Shown here piece after piece: positions 1 to 9,127 of a stretch of DNA of 51,797 bases. The notes below the pieces were generated by a model. That model ran no database searches. It saw only the letters and a program-made list of their open reading frames with translations, and had not been told where the DNA came from. The translations under genes and the position numbers were made by a program. Source of the DNA: Promethearchaeota archaeon (GTDB taxonomy: Archaea > Asgardarchaeota > Lokiarchaeia > Sigyniarchaeales > SOKP01); NCBI GenBank assembly GCA_018238625.1, contig JABCSY010000017.1, forward strand, positions 1 to 51,797, in the 5' to 3' direction. The stretch's first letter is position 1. The number at the start of each line of letters is the position of its first letter.

Positions 1-17
1 ACTAATTCGTCGTCCAT
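1..17 (-). CDS. possible gene start cut by the left edge
   Basis: An ATG on the minus strand opens a frame (Met-Asp-Asp-Glu-Leu) that runs straight off the window. It lies 43 bases downstream of the small GTPase on the same strand, so it could be the next gene of that unit. Five codons are too few to say what it is, and it may be chance. Confidence 0.25.
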
Positions 18-59
18 AATTTAAAACAATAAAAATGAGTTAATAAGCAAAATTAAAGG

Positions 60-590
60 TTAATATGTTCTTTTTTTCATCAGTTCTTCAACTAGAATAT
101 CAAATACAAGATCTATATTATCGCCTGTTTTTGAGGAAGTTTTCACGAATTGGATCATATTAAACGCATTTTTTATGCTATTGGCAGATTCGTCGTCGAC
201 AGCAATAACCTCCTCAAGATCGCGTTTAGTCCCAACGAGAACTATGGGAAGGTCTAAATCGTGCATTCTTATAATATTTACCCAATTCAGAATATCGTTT
301 ATTTTTGGCATTTTGGTTAAGTCAAAGAGCAAAAGCGCTCCTTTTGCGCCCATAATAAAGCTTTCGAGCAAGTGCCTAAAGCGTTGCTGACCTCCTAGAT
401 CCCACAATTGAAGCGTACAATTCCCTATATTTTCGTAGATCACTTGTTTAATGAAGAAATCGACTCCTACTGTTGCTATTGTAGACTCATCGAAATGACC
501 ATCTACAAATCTTCGGAGTAGCGTAGTTTTGCCGACTCCGCCATTTCCTCCCACGATTATCTTAAAAACATAGTTCCTCAAAAATTTCAC
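60..590 (-). CDS. Ras/Rab/Arf-type small GTPase
   Basis: A 176-residue single-domain small GTPase, a molecular switch binding GTP/GDP. The G1 P-loop GGNGGVGKT is at residues 14-22, the switch I Thr at 40 (TVGVDF), G3 WDLGGQ at 63-68, a G4 variant TKRD at 121-124 (instead of NKxD) and G5 TSSK at 151-154. G3 is mixed: WDxxGQ is common to Rab and Arf, but DLGGQ is the Arf form, followed by Rab-like QRF. The C-terminus ends in KKRTY with no cysteine, so prenylation is not expected; there is also no N-terminal glycine for myristoylation. Membrane attachment, if any, must go through a partner. The start is GTG; no ATG, GTG or TTG lies in frame just upstream. Small GTPase expansion is a hallmark of Asgard archaea; the effector is unknown. 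Confidence 0.93.
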   Translation of the reverse strand: MKFLRNYVFKIIVGGNGGVGKTTLLRRFVDGHFDESTIATVGVDFFIKQVIYENIGNCTLQLWDLGGQQRFRHLLESFIMGAKGALLLFDLTKMPKINDILNWVNIIRMHDLDLPIVLVGTKRDLEEVIAVDDESANSIKNAFNMIQFVKTSSKTGDNIDLVFDILVEELMKKRTY

Positions 591-695
591 CGAGTAACTC
601 GCAATTTTGCATCTGGTATTAAAAATAAACCATATTATTATAAATAAATAATAGCAATTTGTACTTTTATTTTATTATATCACATTTACAATTGT

Positions 696-2921
696 TCAAG
701 ATTTCAATTCGTAATTTAGGATATCGTCGATTTGTTTTAGTATTAGAGACAAGTTATTGGAAAGGGACTTTTGTATTTTAATTTTAGAAACGTTATTGTT
801 GTTTTTTTTCAGCATACCAATAGTTACGGTTTTGGAGATTTGTTGAGCTTTTTTCGCTAATTCCGCTAGTTTTAAATGATTTTTGTCGTTGATATCAAAC
901 TTTTTTATCGGAACTTCGAAAGGGATTTTAAAAATGTGTCTTGAGCTTTTTTTTATTTTAACTTGTTTCGTCATTAACGGCGAGTTTAGAACTGCTGATA
1001 AGTAATAAGCCTCGTTTAGGTCGTCTGTTGAGTAAAAACTTAAATCTCCGGTTACAATGAAGTCCCCTTGAACGACTGCCGCGTTAACAACCGAGCCCGA
1101 ATTGTTGTAAACTACTTTAATTTTGGATGTTTGTCGTTTATTTGTTAACTTAGACCATCTATTAAGGTTATCCATCAAAGATTCGTTTTTGGTCGTTTCT
1201 TTTTTATAGTTCAAATAGATTTCGTTTATCTTATCGTAGAAAATCTTGGCGTTCTTTTCTAACGAGGAGTAATCAAATCTCAAGTCCTCTCTGATTAGCG
1301 GTAAAAAGACGTCGTAATTGTCGTAAACAAAGAATTTCACCAGCTCTGTGCTTTTGATTACTTTAAATATATATTCTTTCTCTACTAACTCGTCTTTGAA
1401 TTCAATTTTATTCCAAGGTTCTTTTGCTCTCTTAAAAATTCGGATGTCCGGACTGATTTTTACCAGAGTGGTATTATATTTTTCGCAATTTATAAATGTT
1501 AAATTCCTAGGGTTTAAATCTGCCCCTTTATGGAAAAGCTTTTTGTATTCGCTAACTTTAATTGGAATTAGGTTTTTATAATCGTCTTCTGTGATCAGTT
1601 TGTTAGTGTAAGTTTTGTCTCCTTTCGTTTCGACAAAATACGGAACCAAGATTTCAGTTTTTTCTAATTTTAGATCTATTAATTCAAAATAAGTTAGTTT
1701 TTTTCTTTTTTCCTTTATTGAAAATAAGTGTACAGGGATTTCTATATTATAATTTTGTAAACTCTCAGCAGACTTTTGAGCAAAGATACAAATAAAATCC
1801 ACGTTGAATACTTTAGTAATTTCGCGAGTAAACTTCCAGATTTTAATGTTATTGAAGCCCTTAAAATTACGGAAACGAGACGCATGAGAGCCATTTATAA
1901 CTCCTTCGGTGATAACAAAGAATATTTTTGAGTCATTTTTCATGTTTGATGTCTTAGCCTTATAGAAAAACAGCGAGGCAATCTCAATATTTAAGACGTT
2001 TTTAGGTCGCGGCTTTATCTCTAGCCTTTCCGATAGATCTTTTATCTTTTTCTGGTAATTTGGAGAATCTACGTCTCTCAAAGTGAACCAAGGAGGATTT
2101 CCAATTATTAAATCAAAACCCTCGTTTACGCTTACTTCTTCCTCGAATAAATAATCGGTTACGTAGAGGTTCAAATCGACTTTGGATGCTTTTTCCTTGA
2201 GTAAGAACAAAAAATTGATTTTAGTTATAAAAATCGAAATCGGATTGATATCGTATCCATGGATGTTATTAAAAGCCGCAATCTTTTCTTTCTCTGAGTT
2301 AGGAGAGTTTAAAATAGTTTTTACAATTTCTACTAAAAAGTTTCCAGAGCCACAGCAAGGGTCGAGGACTTTCGAACCAAATTTATACGATTCTTCAACC
2401 ATTTTTTTGACTAAGAACGGTGGAGTGAAAAACTCTCCAGATTTATGCCTAATGTAAGTGGATAAAAAGCTTTGGATTACGCTATCAAACATATACTCAG
2501 GATTATCGTCTAAAGAAAATATCTCATCAGTAATTAAATTGATCAGGTTATCGAAAGCGAGTGGCTCTAATTCTTCTAAAACATCAAAAATCGGGATGAA
2601 ATAACTAATTTCGTTTCCGATCGCAAAATTAAACTTTTTTTTAATGTCATTCTTCAAATTTTTAAAGAAATTATTTGAAAATTGAGTGGATTGAAATGTT
2701 ATCTCTTGATTTAAGACGTATTTTACCATAAATAATTGTGCTATAAAAAAAATAAGCGAAAAGACTACGTAGAGATGGATGTTAGTGTGCTTTTTTCCGT
2801 AAATTTTAACGAAATAATCAAACCACTCTTTATAATTATCAGACCGCTGGATATCTTTTTTCAGCAAAATTGCTTCAATATATTGTAAATCCTTTTCAAA
2901 CTTAAACAAATCAACAGTCAT
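696..2921 (-). CDS. N6-adenine DNA methyltransferase, Eco57I/TaqI-like
   Basis: A 741-residue adenine-N6 DNA methyltransferase. SGEFFTPP at 161-168 is the usual pre-motif-I element, DPCCGSGNF at 187-195 is the SAM-binding motif I, and NPPW at 275-278 is catalytic motif IV, so the order is the gamma/N12 class. The roughly 400 residues after the catalytic core fit a target-recognition domain as in type IIG or TaqI-like enzymes. The first 160 residues are helical and include a hydrophobic stretch at 50-70; I see no PD-(D/E)xK nuclease motif there. No restriction endonuclease or specificity subunit lies beside it: the neighbours are a GTPase and a YkgJ protein. It may be a solitary epigenetic methylase or a type IIG enzyme with an unrecognised nuclease part. 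ATG start. Confidence 0.88.
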   Translation of the reverse strand: MTVDLFKFEKDLQYIEAILLKKDIQRSDNYKEWFDYFVKIYGKKHTNIHLYVVFSLIFFIAQLFMVKYVLNQEITFQSTQFSNNFFKNLKNDIKKKFNFAIGNEISYFIPIFDVLEELEPLAFDNLINLITDEIFSLDDNPEYMFDSVIQSFLSTYIRHKSGEFFTPPFLVKKMVEESYKFGSKVLDPCCGSGNFLVEIVKTILNSPNSEKEKIAAFNNIHGYDINPISIFITKINFLFLLKEKASKVDLNLYVTDYLFEEEVSVNEGFDLIIGNPPWFTLRDVDSPNYQKKIKDLSERLEIKPRPKNVLNIEIASLFFYKAKTSNMKNDSKIFFVITEGVINGSHASRFRNFKGFNNIKIWKFTREITKVFNVDFICIFAQKSAESLQNYNIEIPVHLFSIKEKRKKLTYFELIDLKLEKTEILVPYFVETKGDKTYTNKLITEDDYKNLIPIKVSEYKKLFHKGADLNPRNLTFINCEKYNTTLVKISPDIRIFKRAKEPWNKIEFKDELVEKEYIFKVIKSTELVKFFVYDNYDVFLPLIREDLRFDYSSLEKNAKIFYDKINEIYLNYKKETTKNESLMDNLNRWSKLTNKRQTSKIKVVYNNSGSVVNAAVVQGDFIVTGDLSFYSTDDLNEAYYLSAVLNSPLMTKQVKIKKSSRHIFKIPFEVPIKKFDINDKNHLKLAELAKKAQQISKTVTIGMLKKNNNNVSKIKIQKSLSNNLSLILKQIDDILNYELKS

Positions 2922-3065
2922 AGTTTTATTAGAATTTATAAATTCTACATTATATAATTGAACAGCTTTTCTTTCTTAAAAGAATCAATGAATTAATATT
3001 TAAATATAAATTTAACAGACTAATATTATTAAATTAATAGCATATATTTTCGCTTTTGTCAATAA

Positions 3066-3677
3066 GTGAACGATTTGGCTTCGCATACAATCCAGTTAGC
3101 AAAAAAGTTCGAGAACGGCGTTTATTTTACGTGCGAAATGTGTGGTTCTTGCTGTCAGGGTTTTAAAGAAGGAGAGGTATATTTATACCAAGACGATATA
3201 AAAAAATTAGCAAAACACTTAAATGTAAAAGGAAATTCAGAATTGAGGGAGTTTGCTAAAAAATACCTTAAAGTAGTTAGCGATTCGTTCTTTTGGAAAG
3301 AACCCGGCGCAACAAGAGCAAAAACTTATAGATATAAAACTCTAGGATTTAAATTTATCGGGGACGACGAGCATTGTCAATTCTTAAAGGACAACGAGTG
3401 CACCGTTCACGAAGCGAGACCCTTCCAATGTCGCGCTTTTCCAATAGGGTGGAACATGTTAATTAATAGCGTCAAAAATTTTATTGATTATTCGAAAAAA
3501 TGTCCCGCGCTTCACAATTCGCTCGAAAATAAAGGGAAATATTATTCAAAAGAAGAAATATTAAAATGGGCAAGCGAAGAATACGAAATCGAGAAAACTT
3601 TTTTTTTTACGATGAAAAAAAACGATTTTAATATTTTTAAAGTGTATTCTTTTTTACCAAAAGATATGGTTTCATAA
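3066..3677 (+). CDS. YkgJ-family cysteine-cluster protein
   Basis: A 203-residue protein of the YkgJ/UPF0153 family, putative zinc- or iron-chelating proteins of unknown function. The N-terminal cluster CEMCGSCC (residues 23-30) and the second cluster, with Cys before QFLKDNE and the pattern CTVHEARPFQCRAFP, are the signature CxxCGxCC ... C...C.vy..RP..CR.FP. Metal binding (Fe-S or Zn) is expected from the family. GTG start, with an in-frame stop directly upstream. It is divergent from the methyltransferase with a 143-base spacer, and nothing in the context narrows its role. Confidence 0.85.
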   Translation: MNDLASHTIQLAKKFENGVYFTCEMCGSCCQGFKEGEVYLYQDDIKKLAKHLNVKGNSELREFAKKYLKVVSDSFFWKEPGATRAKTYRYKTLGFKFIGDDEHCQFLKDNECTVHEARPFQCRAFPIGWNMLINSVKNFIDYSKKCPALHNSLENKGKYYSKEEILKWASEEYEIEKTFFFTMKKNDFNIFKVYSFLPKDMVS

Positions 3678-3760
3678 TCGATTTTAATATTACTTTCGCT
3701 ATTGTTGCTAAATATTAAAATATCCATAAACAATATAAATATAAATGCTAATTAAATTAA

Positions 3761-3878
3761 GTATTAACTAAAGAAGTCAAAAAAGTAAATAATTAGAGAA
3801 GCGAATAAAATTTTAGATTTCGTTGAGAGCGAAATTAATTATTTCAAACAAGAAACTAAGGTGAAAAAAAATAAGTAA
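3761..3878 (+). pseudogene. short degraded reading frame, possibly HEPN-like C-terminus
   Basis: Codons from about 3789 read IIREANKILDFVESEI and end at TAA 3876-3878, with no start codon in frame. Removing one base near 3786 joins this to LTKEVKKV just upstream. The amphipathic helix immediately ahead of a minimal nucleotidyltransferase is where a HEPN partner would sit, and HEPN proteins often end in a similar helix. That identification is a guess from position and helix character; the fragment is too short for more. Confidence 0.25.
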
Positions 3879-3912
3879 TAATAAAGAGATCATTGATTAC
3901 CTTACTGAATTA

Positions 3913-4296
3913 GTGAATGAGTTGAATGGTGTTCTTTCCTTAGAATGCATAATATTGTTTGGTTCAAGAGCAAGGAAGGATTTTATGTCTCATAGTGATG
4001 TTGATTTAATATTTGTAGGCGATTTTAAAGAACCATTTGTCAAAAGGGGAGCCGTTATTTACGAGAAATTTGATTTTCGTGTTGGATTGGATGCATTTTG
4101 CTATACTCCTAAAGAGTTTGAAAAAATGTTTCAAGAAGGTATTGTTTCTATATTAGATGCTATAGACGAAGGGATTTGTTTATTGGGTCGTGAATTTTTT
4201 AAGATATATAAAAAGAAAATTAATACTTTAAAGAGTAAAGGACTTCGAAAAGAGCCACCAGTATGGATTTTACCCAAATCTATGGCTATAGATTAG
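3913..4296 (+). CDS. minimal nucleotidyltransferase (MNT-type), probably starts at 3861
   Basis: A 127-residue Pol-beta-superfamily nucleotidyltransferase. The motif FGSRARKDFMSHSDVDL gives the GSxxR helix start and the SDxDL metal-binding acidic pair. Small proteins of this kind are often the antitoxin or AMPylating half of HEPN/MNT pairs. The GTG at 3913 gives an implausibly short first helix. In the same frame upstream, codons read ISNNKEIIDYLTELV back to an A8 run at 3864-3871; deleting one A connects them to GTG 3861 (start MKKISNNKE). This is one of several homopolymer frame breaks in the window. No intact HEPN gene follows; the fragment just upstream may be its remnant. Confidence 0.82.
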   Translation: MNELNGVLSLECIILFGSRARKDFMSHSDVDLIFVGDFKEPFVKRGAVIYEKFDFRVGLDAFCYTPKEFEKMFQEGIVSILDAIDEGICLLGREFFKIYKKKINTLKSKGLRKEPPVWILPKSMAID

Positions 4297-4460
4297 ATGT
4301 AAATTATATAAATCCCTTTTTTCATCAATAGACAACTAATTTCTAAATTTTTACAATGGTTAAAATTAATTTTAATCAATTATTAGGAACAATTAATATT
4401 GACATTAGATAATATTAATCATAGATTCGCGAAAATTTAAAGTTAAAGAGTGGTTTCAAA

Positions 4461-6857
4461 TTGAAAGTTGGATTGTTTATATGCGATTGTGGTAAAAACA
4501 TTAGCGGTGTAATCGATAACGGTAAATTGATAGAACATTTTGGCTCTTATCTAGACGTTCATGTAATAGGAGATCAATATTTATGCGCAGAATTGGGTTT
4601 AAACAAAATAATTGAGGAAATTAAAGAAAATAAGATCGACCGGGTAGTTATTGCCGCGTGTTCTTTTAAATTACATGGATTGTTGTTCAGAAAAACCATA
4701 GAAAAGGCGGGCATCAATAGATTTCTTATATCCTTCGCAAACATTAGAGAGCAAAATTCTTGGGTTCATAATGACGAGCCTGAGAAAGCTACGAGAAAGG
4801 CAATCGACCAAATCAATATGGCAATTGAACAAGTTAAGCTTCTCATGCCTTTGGAGGTTCAGTATGCTAAAGTTAATCCAGCAACTTTGGTAATTGGGGG
4901 CGGAATTGCCGGTATTAAAGCGGCTATAGTCATTGCAGATGCGGGATATAAAGTATATTTAGTTGAAAGAGACTTAACAATAGGAGGTCACATGGCTCTA
5001 TTTGACAAAACTTTTCCTACGTTAGACTGTTCGATCTGTATATTAGGTCCTCTTATGGTAGAAGTAAAAGATCACCCCAATATTGAGTTGCTTACTTATT
5101 CTGAAATTGAAAATGTAGGGGGTTATGTTGGAAACTTTGATGTAAGAGTAAAAAAACACCCGCGATTTATTAACGAGGAGACTTGCGTAGGTTGCTTTGA
5201 TCTTTGTCGAGATGTTTGTCCAATTGACGTAGAGGATACATTTTTTCCCAGAAAAGCAATTGATGTGGTTTATCCTCAAGCTATACCGCTTTATCCAAAC
5301 ATTATAGAAGAGTTTTGCATCGGTTGTAAGGCGTGCGAGCAAGCGTGTGATCGCGACGCAATCGATTTCGATCAAAAAGCAGAGACAATCGAATTTCAAG
5401 TTGGTACAATTATAGTTGCAACAGGGTTTAAAACATTTGATCCCAGTTTGTTAGGCGAATTGAATTACCAAAGATATGCTGATGTAATCACCACTATGCA
5501 ATTGGAGCGATTACTTAACAACGATGGACCTACTCGTGGAAAATTTGCGAGACCTTCTAACGGAAAAGTGCCTAAGAAAGTATCGTTTGTATTGTGCGTA
5601 GGTTCAAGAAATAAAGTTATTCACCACGATTATTGTAGCCAAGTTTGTTGTAATGTGGCAATTAAACAAGCAGTTCTATTAAAGAAGGAATATCCTGAGA
5701 TTAAAATTAATGTGTATTATACTGATATTCGAGCTATGGGAAAGAATTGCGAGGAATTCTACAATAGATCCCAAGAAACTTTTGGGATTAGGTTTATAAA
5801 AAGCAATATTTCAGCAATTTTAAAAGACGATTTATCAGAAAGCGGAGAATTATTAATTCGGGGCGAGGATGTTATTGAGGACGCGATTTTCGAAAATAGG
5901 ACCGATGTCGTAGTGTTAGCCGTTGGCATCGAACCTGCAGAGGGCACAAAAGAATTAAGTCAATTGTTAAACATATCGCAAGACCCCTATGGTTTTTTAC
6001 TAGAAAAGCATCTGAAAATAAAACCTTCTGAGACCTCTGTGAACGGAATATATATAGCAGGCGTGATACAAGGACCTAAGGACATCCCTAACAGTATAGC
6101 TCAGGCAGAAAGCGCTGCTGCGAAAGCTATCGCTTTAACTTCAAAAAAAGAGGTCGAGTTAGACCCTCATATCGTCTATTTTAATCCAGATGAATGCGAT
6201 CTATGTCGATTATGCGAAAACATCTGCAACTATAACGCTCTAAAAATTGAGAATAATAAATTAATCATCACTCAAGCTAACTGCACAGGATGCGGAGCTT
6301 GTGCCGCAATGTGCCACTCCGACGCGCTGTACATTCCAGGTTTTACTAAAGCGCAATTGAATGCTCAAATCAAAACGGTATTAAAGAAGAAAAGCGAATC
6401 CCCCTTAATAATCGCGTTTCTATGTAATTGGTGCTCTTATATGGGTGCTGACCTTGCTGGTACAAGTAAAATAAATTATCCAAGTAATGTAAGATCTGTG
6501 CACGTAATGTGTACAGCAATGTTGAATCCTTCGCAAGTGTTTGAGGCTTTCTTTAACGGCGCGGACGGCGTATTAATCGCAGGGTGTCACCCACAAGATT
6601 GCCATTACGATACTGGTTTTATGAAGACAACGATTAGATACGAAAGCATAAGAGAAATGCTTGGGGAAGCTGGGATAAACGAAGATCGCATCAAAATAGT
6701 AAGCATATCTGCTGGCGAAGGCGAAAAATTCGCTCAAGTTATTTCCGAATTCAAATCTGAGCTTGGAAAACTGGGTCCAATAAAACCTGGAGAATATGTA
6801 AAACCTGTAATCGCAGAAGAAAAAAAGAAAGAAAAAGTAAAACTGGATGAAATATAA
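4461..6857 (+). CDS. hdrA: HdrA-like heterodisulfide reductase subunit A fused to an MvhD-like domain
   Basis: A 798-residue flavoprotein Fe-S subunit of the Hdr family, which splits or merges electron pairs between ferredoxin, thiol and hydrogenase or F420 partners in the cytoplasm. In order: N-terminal HdrA domain with CDCGKNISG (8-16); FAD Rossmann motif GGGIAG (146-151); the HdrA-specific cysteine motif TLDCSICILGP (188-197); inserted 2x[4Fe-4S] ferredoxin (CVGCFDLCRDVCP and CIGCKACEQACD); second half of the flavin domain; C-terminal 2x[4Fe-4S] (CDLCRLCENIC, CTGCGACAAMC); and an MvhD/FlpD-like domain with CNWCSYMGAD, MCTAM and AGCHPQDCHY. The fusion implies direct electron input at HdrA. 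No HdrB, HdrC, MvhA or MvhG lies nearby. TTG start: no better codon fits the conserved N-terminus. Confidence 0.93.
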   Translation: MKVGLFICDCGKNISGVIDNGKLIEHFGSYLDVHVIGDQYLCAELGLNKIIEEIKENKIDRVVIAACSFKLHGLLFRKTIEKAGINRFLISFANIREQNSWVHNDEPEKATRKAIDQINMAIEQVKLLMPLEVQYAKVNPATLVIGGGIAGIKAAIVIADAGYKVYLVERDLTIGGHMALFDKTFPTLDCSICILGPLMVEVKDHPNIELLTYSEIENVGGYVGNFDVRVKKHPRFINEETCVGCFDLCRDVCPIDVEDTFFPRKAIDVVYPQAIPLYPNIIEEFCIGCKACEQACDRDAIDFDQKAETIEFQVGTIIVATGFKTFDPSLLGELNYQRYADVITTMQLERLLNNDGPTRGKFARPSNGKVPKKVSFVLCVGSRNKVIHHDYCSQVCCNVAIKQAVLLKKEYPEIKINVYYTDIRAMGKNCEEFYNRSQETFGIRFIKSNISAILKDDLSESGELLIRGEDVIEDAIFENRTDVVVLAVGIEPAEGTKELSQLLNISQDPYGFLLEKHLKIKPSETSVNGIYIAGVIQGPKDIPNSIAQAESAAAKAIALTSKKEVELDPHIVYFNPDECDLCRLCENICNYNALKIENNKLIITQANCTGCGACAAMCHSDALYIPGFTKAQLNAQIKTVLKKKSESPLIIAFLCNWCSYMGADLAGTSKINYPSNVRSVHVMCTAMLNPSQVFEAFFNGADGVLIAGCHPQDCHYDTGFMKTTIRYESIREMLGEAGINEDRIKIVSISAGEGEKFAQVISEFKSELGKLGPIKPGEYVKPVIAEEKKKEKVKLDEI

Positions 6858-6977
6858 AAAATAATAACGATTGACTTCAATTATAAAATACTTTTATATT
6901 TCTAATGTAAATCTTATTAATGATTTTTCTTTTATCAACTAAGATATAAAACAATAAACCTTCCCAATGAAAACGTT

Positions 6978-8261
6978 ATGAAAATTCGAGCTATTACAAT
7001 TGGACAAAAAATACCATATTTAATCGAGGATAAAGAATTCGAAAGTGTAATGGAGCAGAGTCTTAGCAAGTTCAATGCATTCAATAGGGACCTAACGCAA
7101 CAATTTAGCGATGTAGCTATTGAAGTCCAGAGTAAAAGGTTGTGCTCTCAACCGATATTATCTTACGACCAACAGTTGTATGCGAGAAATTTAAATGAAA
7201 CGTTAACGAGGATTCACGAGCAATTAGCTATCTTAGAACGAATCGTATCAAAATACGAGTTTGATTACTTTGCTTCTTGTGCTGTATTAGCGGACGAACA
7301 AATTCAGAAATATGGGATTTACGAAAAATTATTGTTGAATGAAATACCTGCGTTCATTAAAAGAAAAGAAAAATTTTTTAGTTCTTTACAAGTAGCGTCA
7401 ACGGAAAACGGAATCAACTTATCTGCTCTTCGATCAGGGGCTAAAATTATAAAAAAATTATCCGAACCAGATCCTTTTAAAAATCTAAACTTTTGCGTGA
7501 GCTCTAACGTGTCTCCCGATACGCCGTTCTTTCCCGCAGCATATCACGTTTCAGAAAGACCTTCTTTTAGCTTAGCGTTGGAGATGGCAGATGAAGTTGT
7601 GAAAGCTTTTGAAAACTCTAAGAACTTAGAAGAGGCACAAAATAACTTGAGGACAAGGTTTAACGAAATTTACGACAATTTGATGAGAATTTGTGAAGGT
7701 GTGGCTAACAAGCACGACATTGAATTTAACGGAATCGATTTCTCTCCTGCGCCTTATCCTACTGTAGAAAAAAGCATAGGTACGGCCTTCGAAAAACTAA
7801 ACTTCGAATATTTTGGTGCTCACGGCTCTCTTATCGGAGTAGCAATAATAAAAAATGCAATACCCAAAAGAAAAAAAGTTATAGGCTTTTCTGGATTTAT
7901 GCCTTCTGTGCTTGAAGACTATACAATCTCTAAAAGCTTATCAGAAAATAGATTCAATTTAGATACGCTATTGCTGTATGCTACTATTTGTGGAACTGGA
8001 TTAGATTGTGTTCCATTACCAGGTGATATTACCGAAAGAGAACTCTTTTATATTTTATTAGATATATGTACTATTTCATTAAGATTGAAAAAACCACTAA
8101 CAGCTAGACTTATGCCGATTCCGGGTAGAAACGCGGGCGATGTTGTTGATTTTGATTTTGAGTACTTCGCCTCTTCAAAAGTTATGGACATTCGAAGATT
8201 ATCTGATTTGAATGAAAACGATCTTTTTTCTAGTAAAGAAAAGAGCTTCAACTTTTTGTAA
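6978..8261 (+). CDS. DUF711 (UPF0210) family protein
   Basis: A 427-residue cytoplasmic protein resembling the DUF711/UPF0210 family, distantly related in fold to pyruvate formate-lyase-like proteins, with no established reaction. The best match is the C-terminus: DCVPLPGDI, a long helix, then TARLMPIPGRNAGDVVDFDF, close to the family's TARL.PvPGk.aGd.v.F signature. The N-terminus MKIRAITIGQ and a central FS.APYP...SIG.AFE stretch also fit. It follows hdrA on the same strand after a 120-base AT-rich gap and is probably transcribed separately. No membrane segment or signal peptide. Confidence 0.8.
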   Translation: MKIRAITIGQKIPYLIEDKEFESVMEQSLSKFNAFNRDLTQQFSDVAIEVQSKRLCSQPILSYDQQLYARNLNETLTRIHEQLAILERIVSKYEFDYFASCAVLADEQIQKYGIYEKLLLNEIPAFIKRKEKFFSSLQVASTENGINLSALRSGAKIIKKLSEPDPFKNLNFCVSSNVSPDTPFFPAAYHVSERPSFSLALEMADEVVKAFENSKNLEEAQNNLRTRFNEIYDNLMRICEGVANKHDIEFNGIDFSPAPYPTVEKSIGTAFEKLNFEYFGAHGSLIGVAIIKNAIPKRKKVIGFSGFMPSVLEDYTISKSLSENRFNLDTLLLYATICGTGLDCVPLPGDITERELFYILLDICTISLRLKKPLTARLMPIPGRNAGDVVDFDFEYFASSKVMDIRRLSDLNENDLFSSKEKSFNFL

Positions 8262-8329
8262 TATTTTAAGAATGAATCTATCCTAAGATTTATTGTTAAA
8301 AATAAATTTAAGAATCTCGAAAAAAAAAT

Positions 8330-8803
8330 ATGGAAAATCTTGTGGATAACACAAAAAAAAGCAAGAAATTAATATTTTCTAACGAAACTTTAGAATATTT
8401 TGATATTGAAATTGATTTTAAACCTGATATAGATCCCAGTGCTAATCATCTTAATAATTTTAGAAAAAACTCAAATTTTCTTAGAGATGAGATGTTAACC
8501 GAACTTAGTCACCTAAAAACACTTATCCTTAACAATCCAGATTTGAAATTAAAAGCCCTCGATGAAGAGGAAAGAGTTATCTTTTTTAATTTTATAAATC
8601 ATTATTCGAGATGTCCTATATGTGGCGCTGCCAATCACTACTCGCATTTAAAAAAAATGTATTTTACTGATGAAAATATAGAACTGAGAGACATTTTAAT
8701 CAATTTTATGCATTCAGAAATAAAAAAACTACAACATCTTAATATTAATATAGGAATTCCTTGTTGTACTTGTTTTAAAAAATATTTGGAAAAAAATAAA
8801 TAA
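8330..8803 (+). CDS. unknown protein with a two-part zinc-binding site
   Basis: A 157-residue protein I do not recognise. The N-terminal half is charged and helical. Near residue 102 is CPICGAANHYSH and near the C-terminus IPCCTCFKKYL; together they look like a split zinc-binding site of the CxxC...H...CxxC kind. No signal peptide or membrane helix. It lies on the plus strand after the DUF711 gene and converges on a winged-helix gene 12 bases away. ATG start. Confidence 0.6.
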   Translation: MENLVDNTKKSKKLIFSNETLEYFDIEIDFKPDIDPSANHLNNFRKNSNFLRDEMLTELSHLKTLILNNPDLKLKALDEEERVIFFNFINHYSRCPICGAANHYSHLKKMYFTDENIELRDILINFMHSEIKKLQHLNINIGIPCCTCFKKYLEKNK

Positions 8804-8814
8804 AAAAATAAGTT

Positions 8815-9078
8815 TTAGTACTTTTCGATTACTTTTCCAGCTTGTAAAATCTCGAAATTGATTTTGTTTCCATCTTCCTCGATTTTCTTAACGCAATCTG
8901 CTTGAATTAAGTAATCTATGTTGTATTTAAAAACACCTTCTTTATCCAAGATATTGTTGGCTTTTAGTTTTTCAAAGAAATCTTCTTGAGATGTTTTTCC
9001 CACCTCATTTAAAACACGTAACATCTCTCGTCTTATTGGATTGTTTACTGCTTTCAAATAAAATGCGTGATCTACCAT
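8815..9078 (-). CDS. small winged-helix protein, paralog A
   Basis: An 87-residue protein built as one winged-helix domain: FYLKAVNNPIRREMLRVL is the ArsR-like first helix, followed by a recognition-helix region (YNIDYLIQADCVKKI) and a wing ending in ILQAGKVIEKY. It is a clear paralog of the gene directly upstream, sharing YLKAVN.PIRRE, YNI..LI.A.C..KIE and QAGKV. Only 49 bases separate them, so they are probably co-transcribed, with the longer copy first. Likely a DNA-binding regulator, possibly paired with its paralog as a heterodimer; the target is unknown. Confidence 0.72.
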   Translation of the reverse strand: MVDHAFYLKAVNNPIRREMLRVLNEVGKTSQEDFFEKLKANNILDKEGVFKYNIDYLIQADCVKKIEEDGNKINFEILQAGKVIEKY

Positions 9079-9127
9079 TTTTAGCGTTCCTCTTTAGATA
9101 TATAGCTTTTTTGTTTTCATTTTGTCT

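Noticed and set aside
5043..5399. Minus-strand reading frame inside hdrA
   Set aside because: It lies wholly inside a strongly supported hdrA with ferredoxin motifs in the other frame; no motif of its own.
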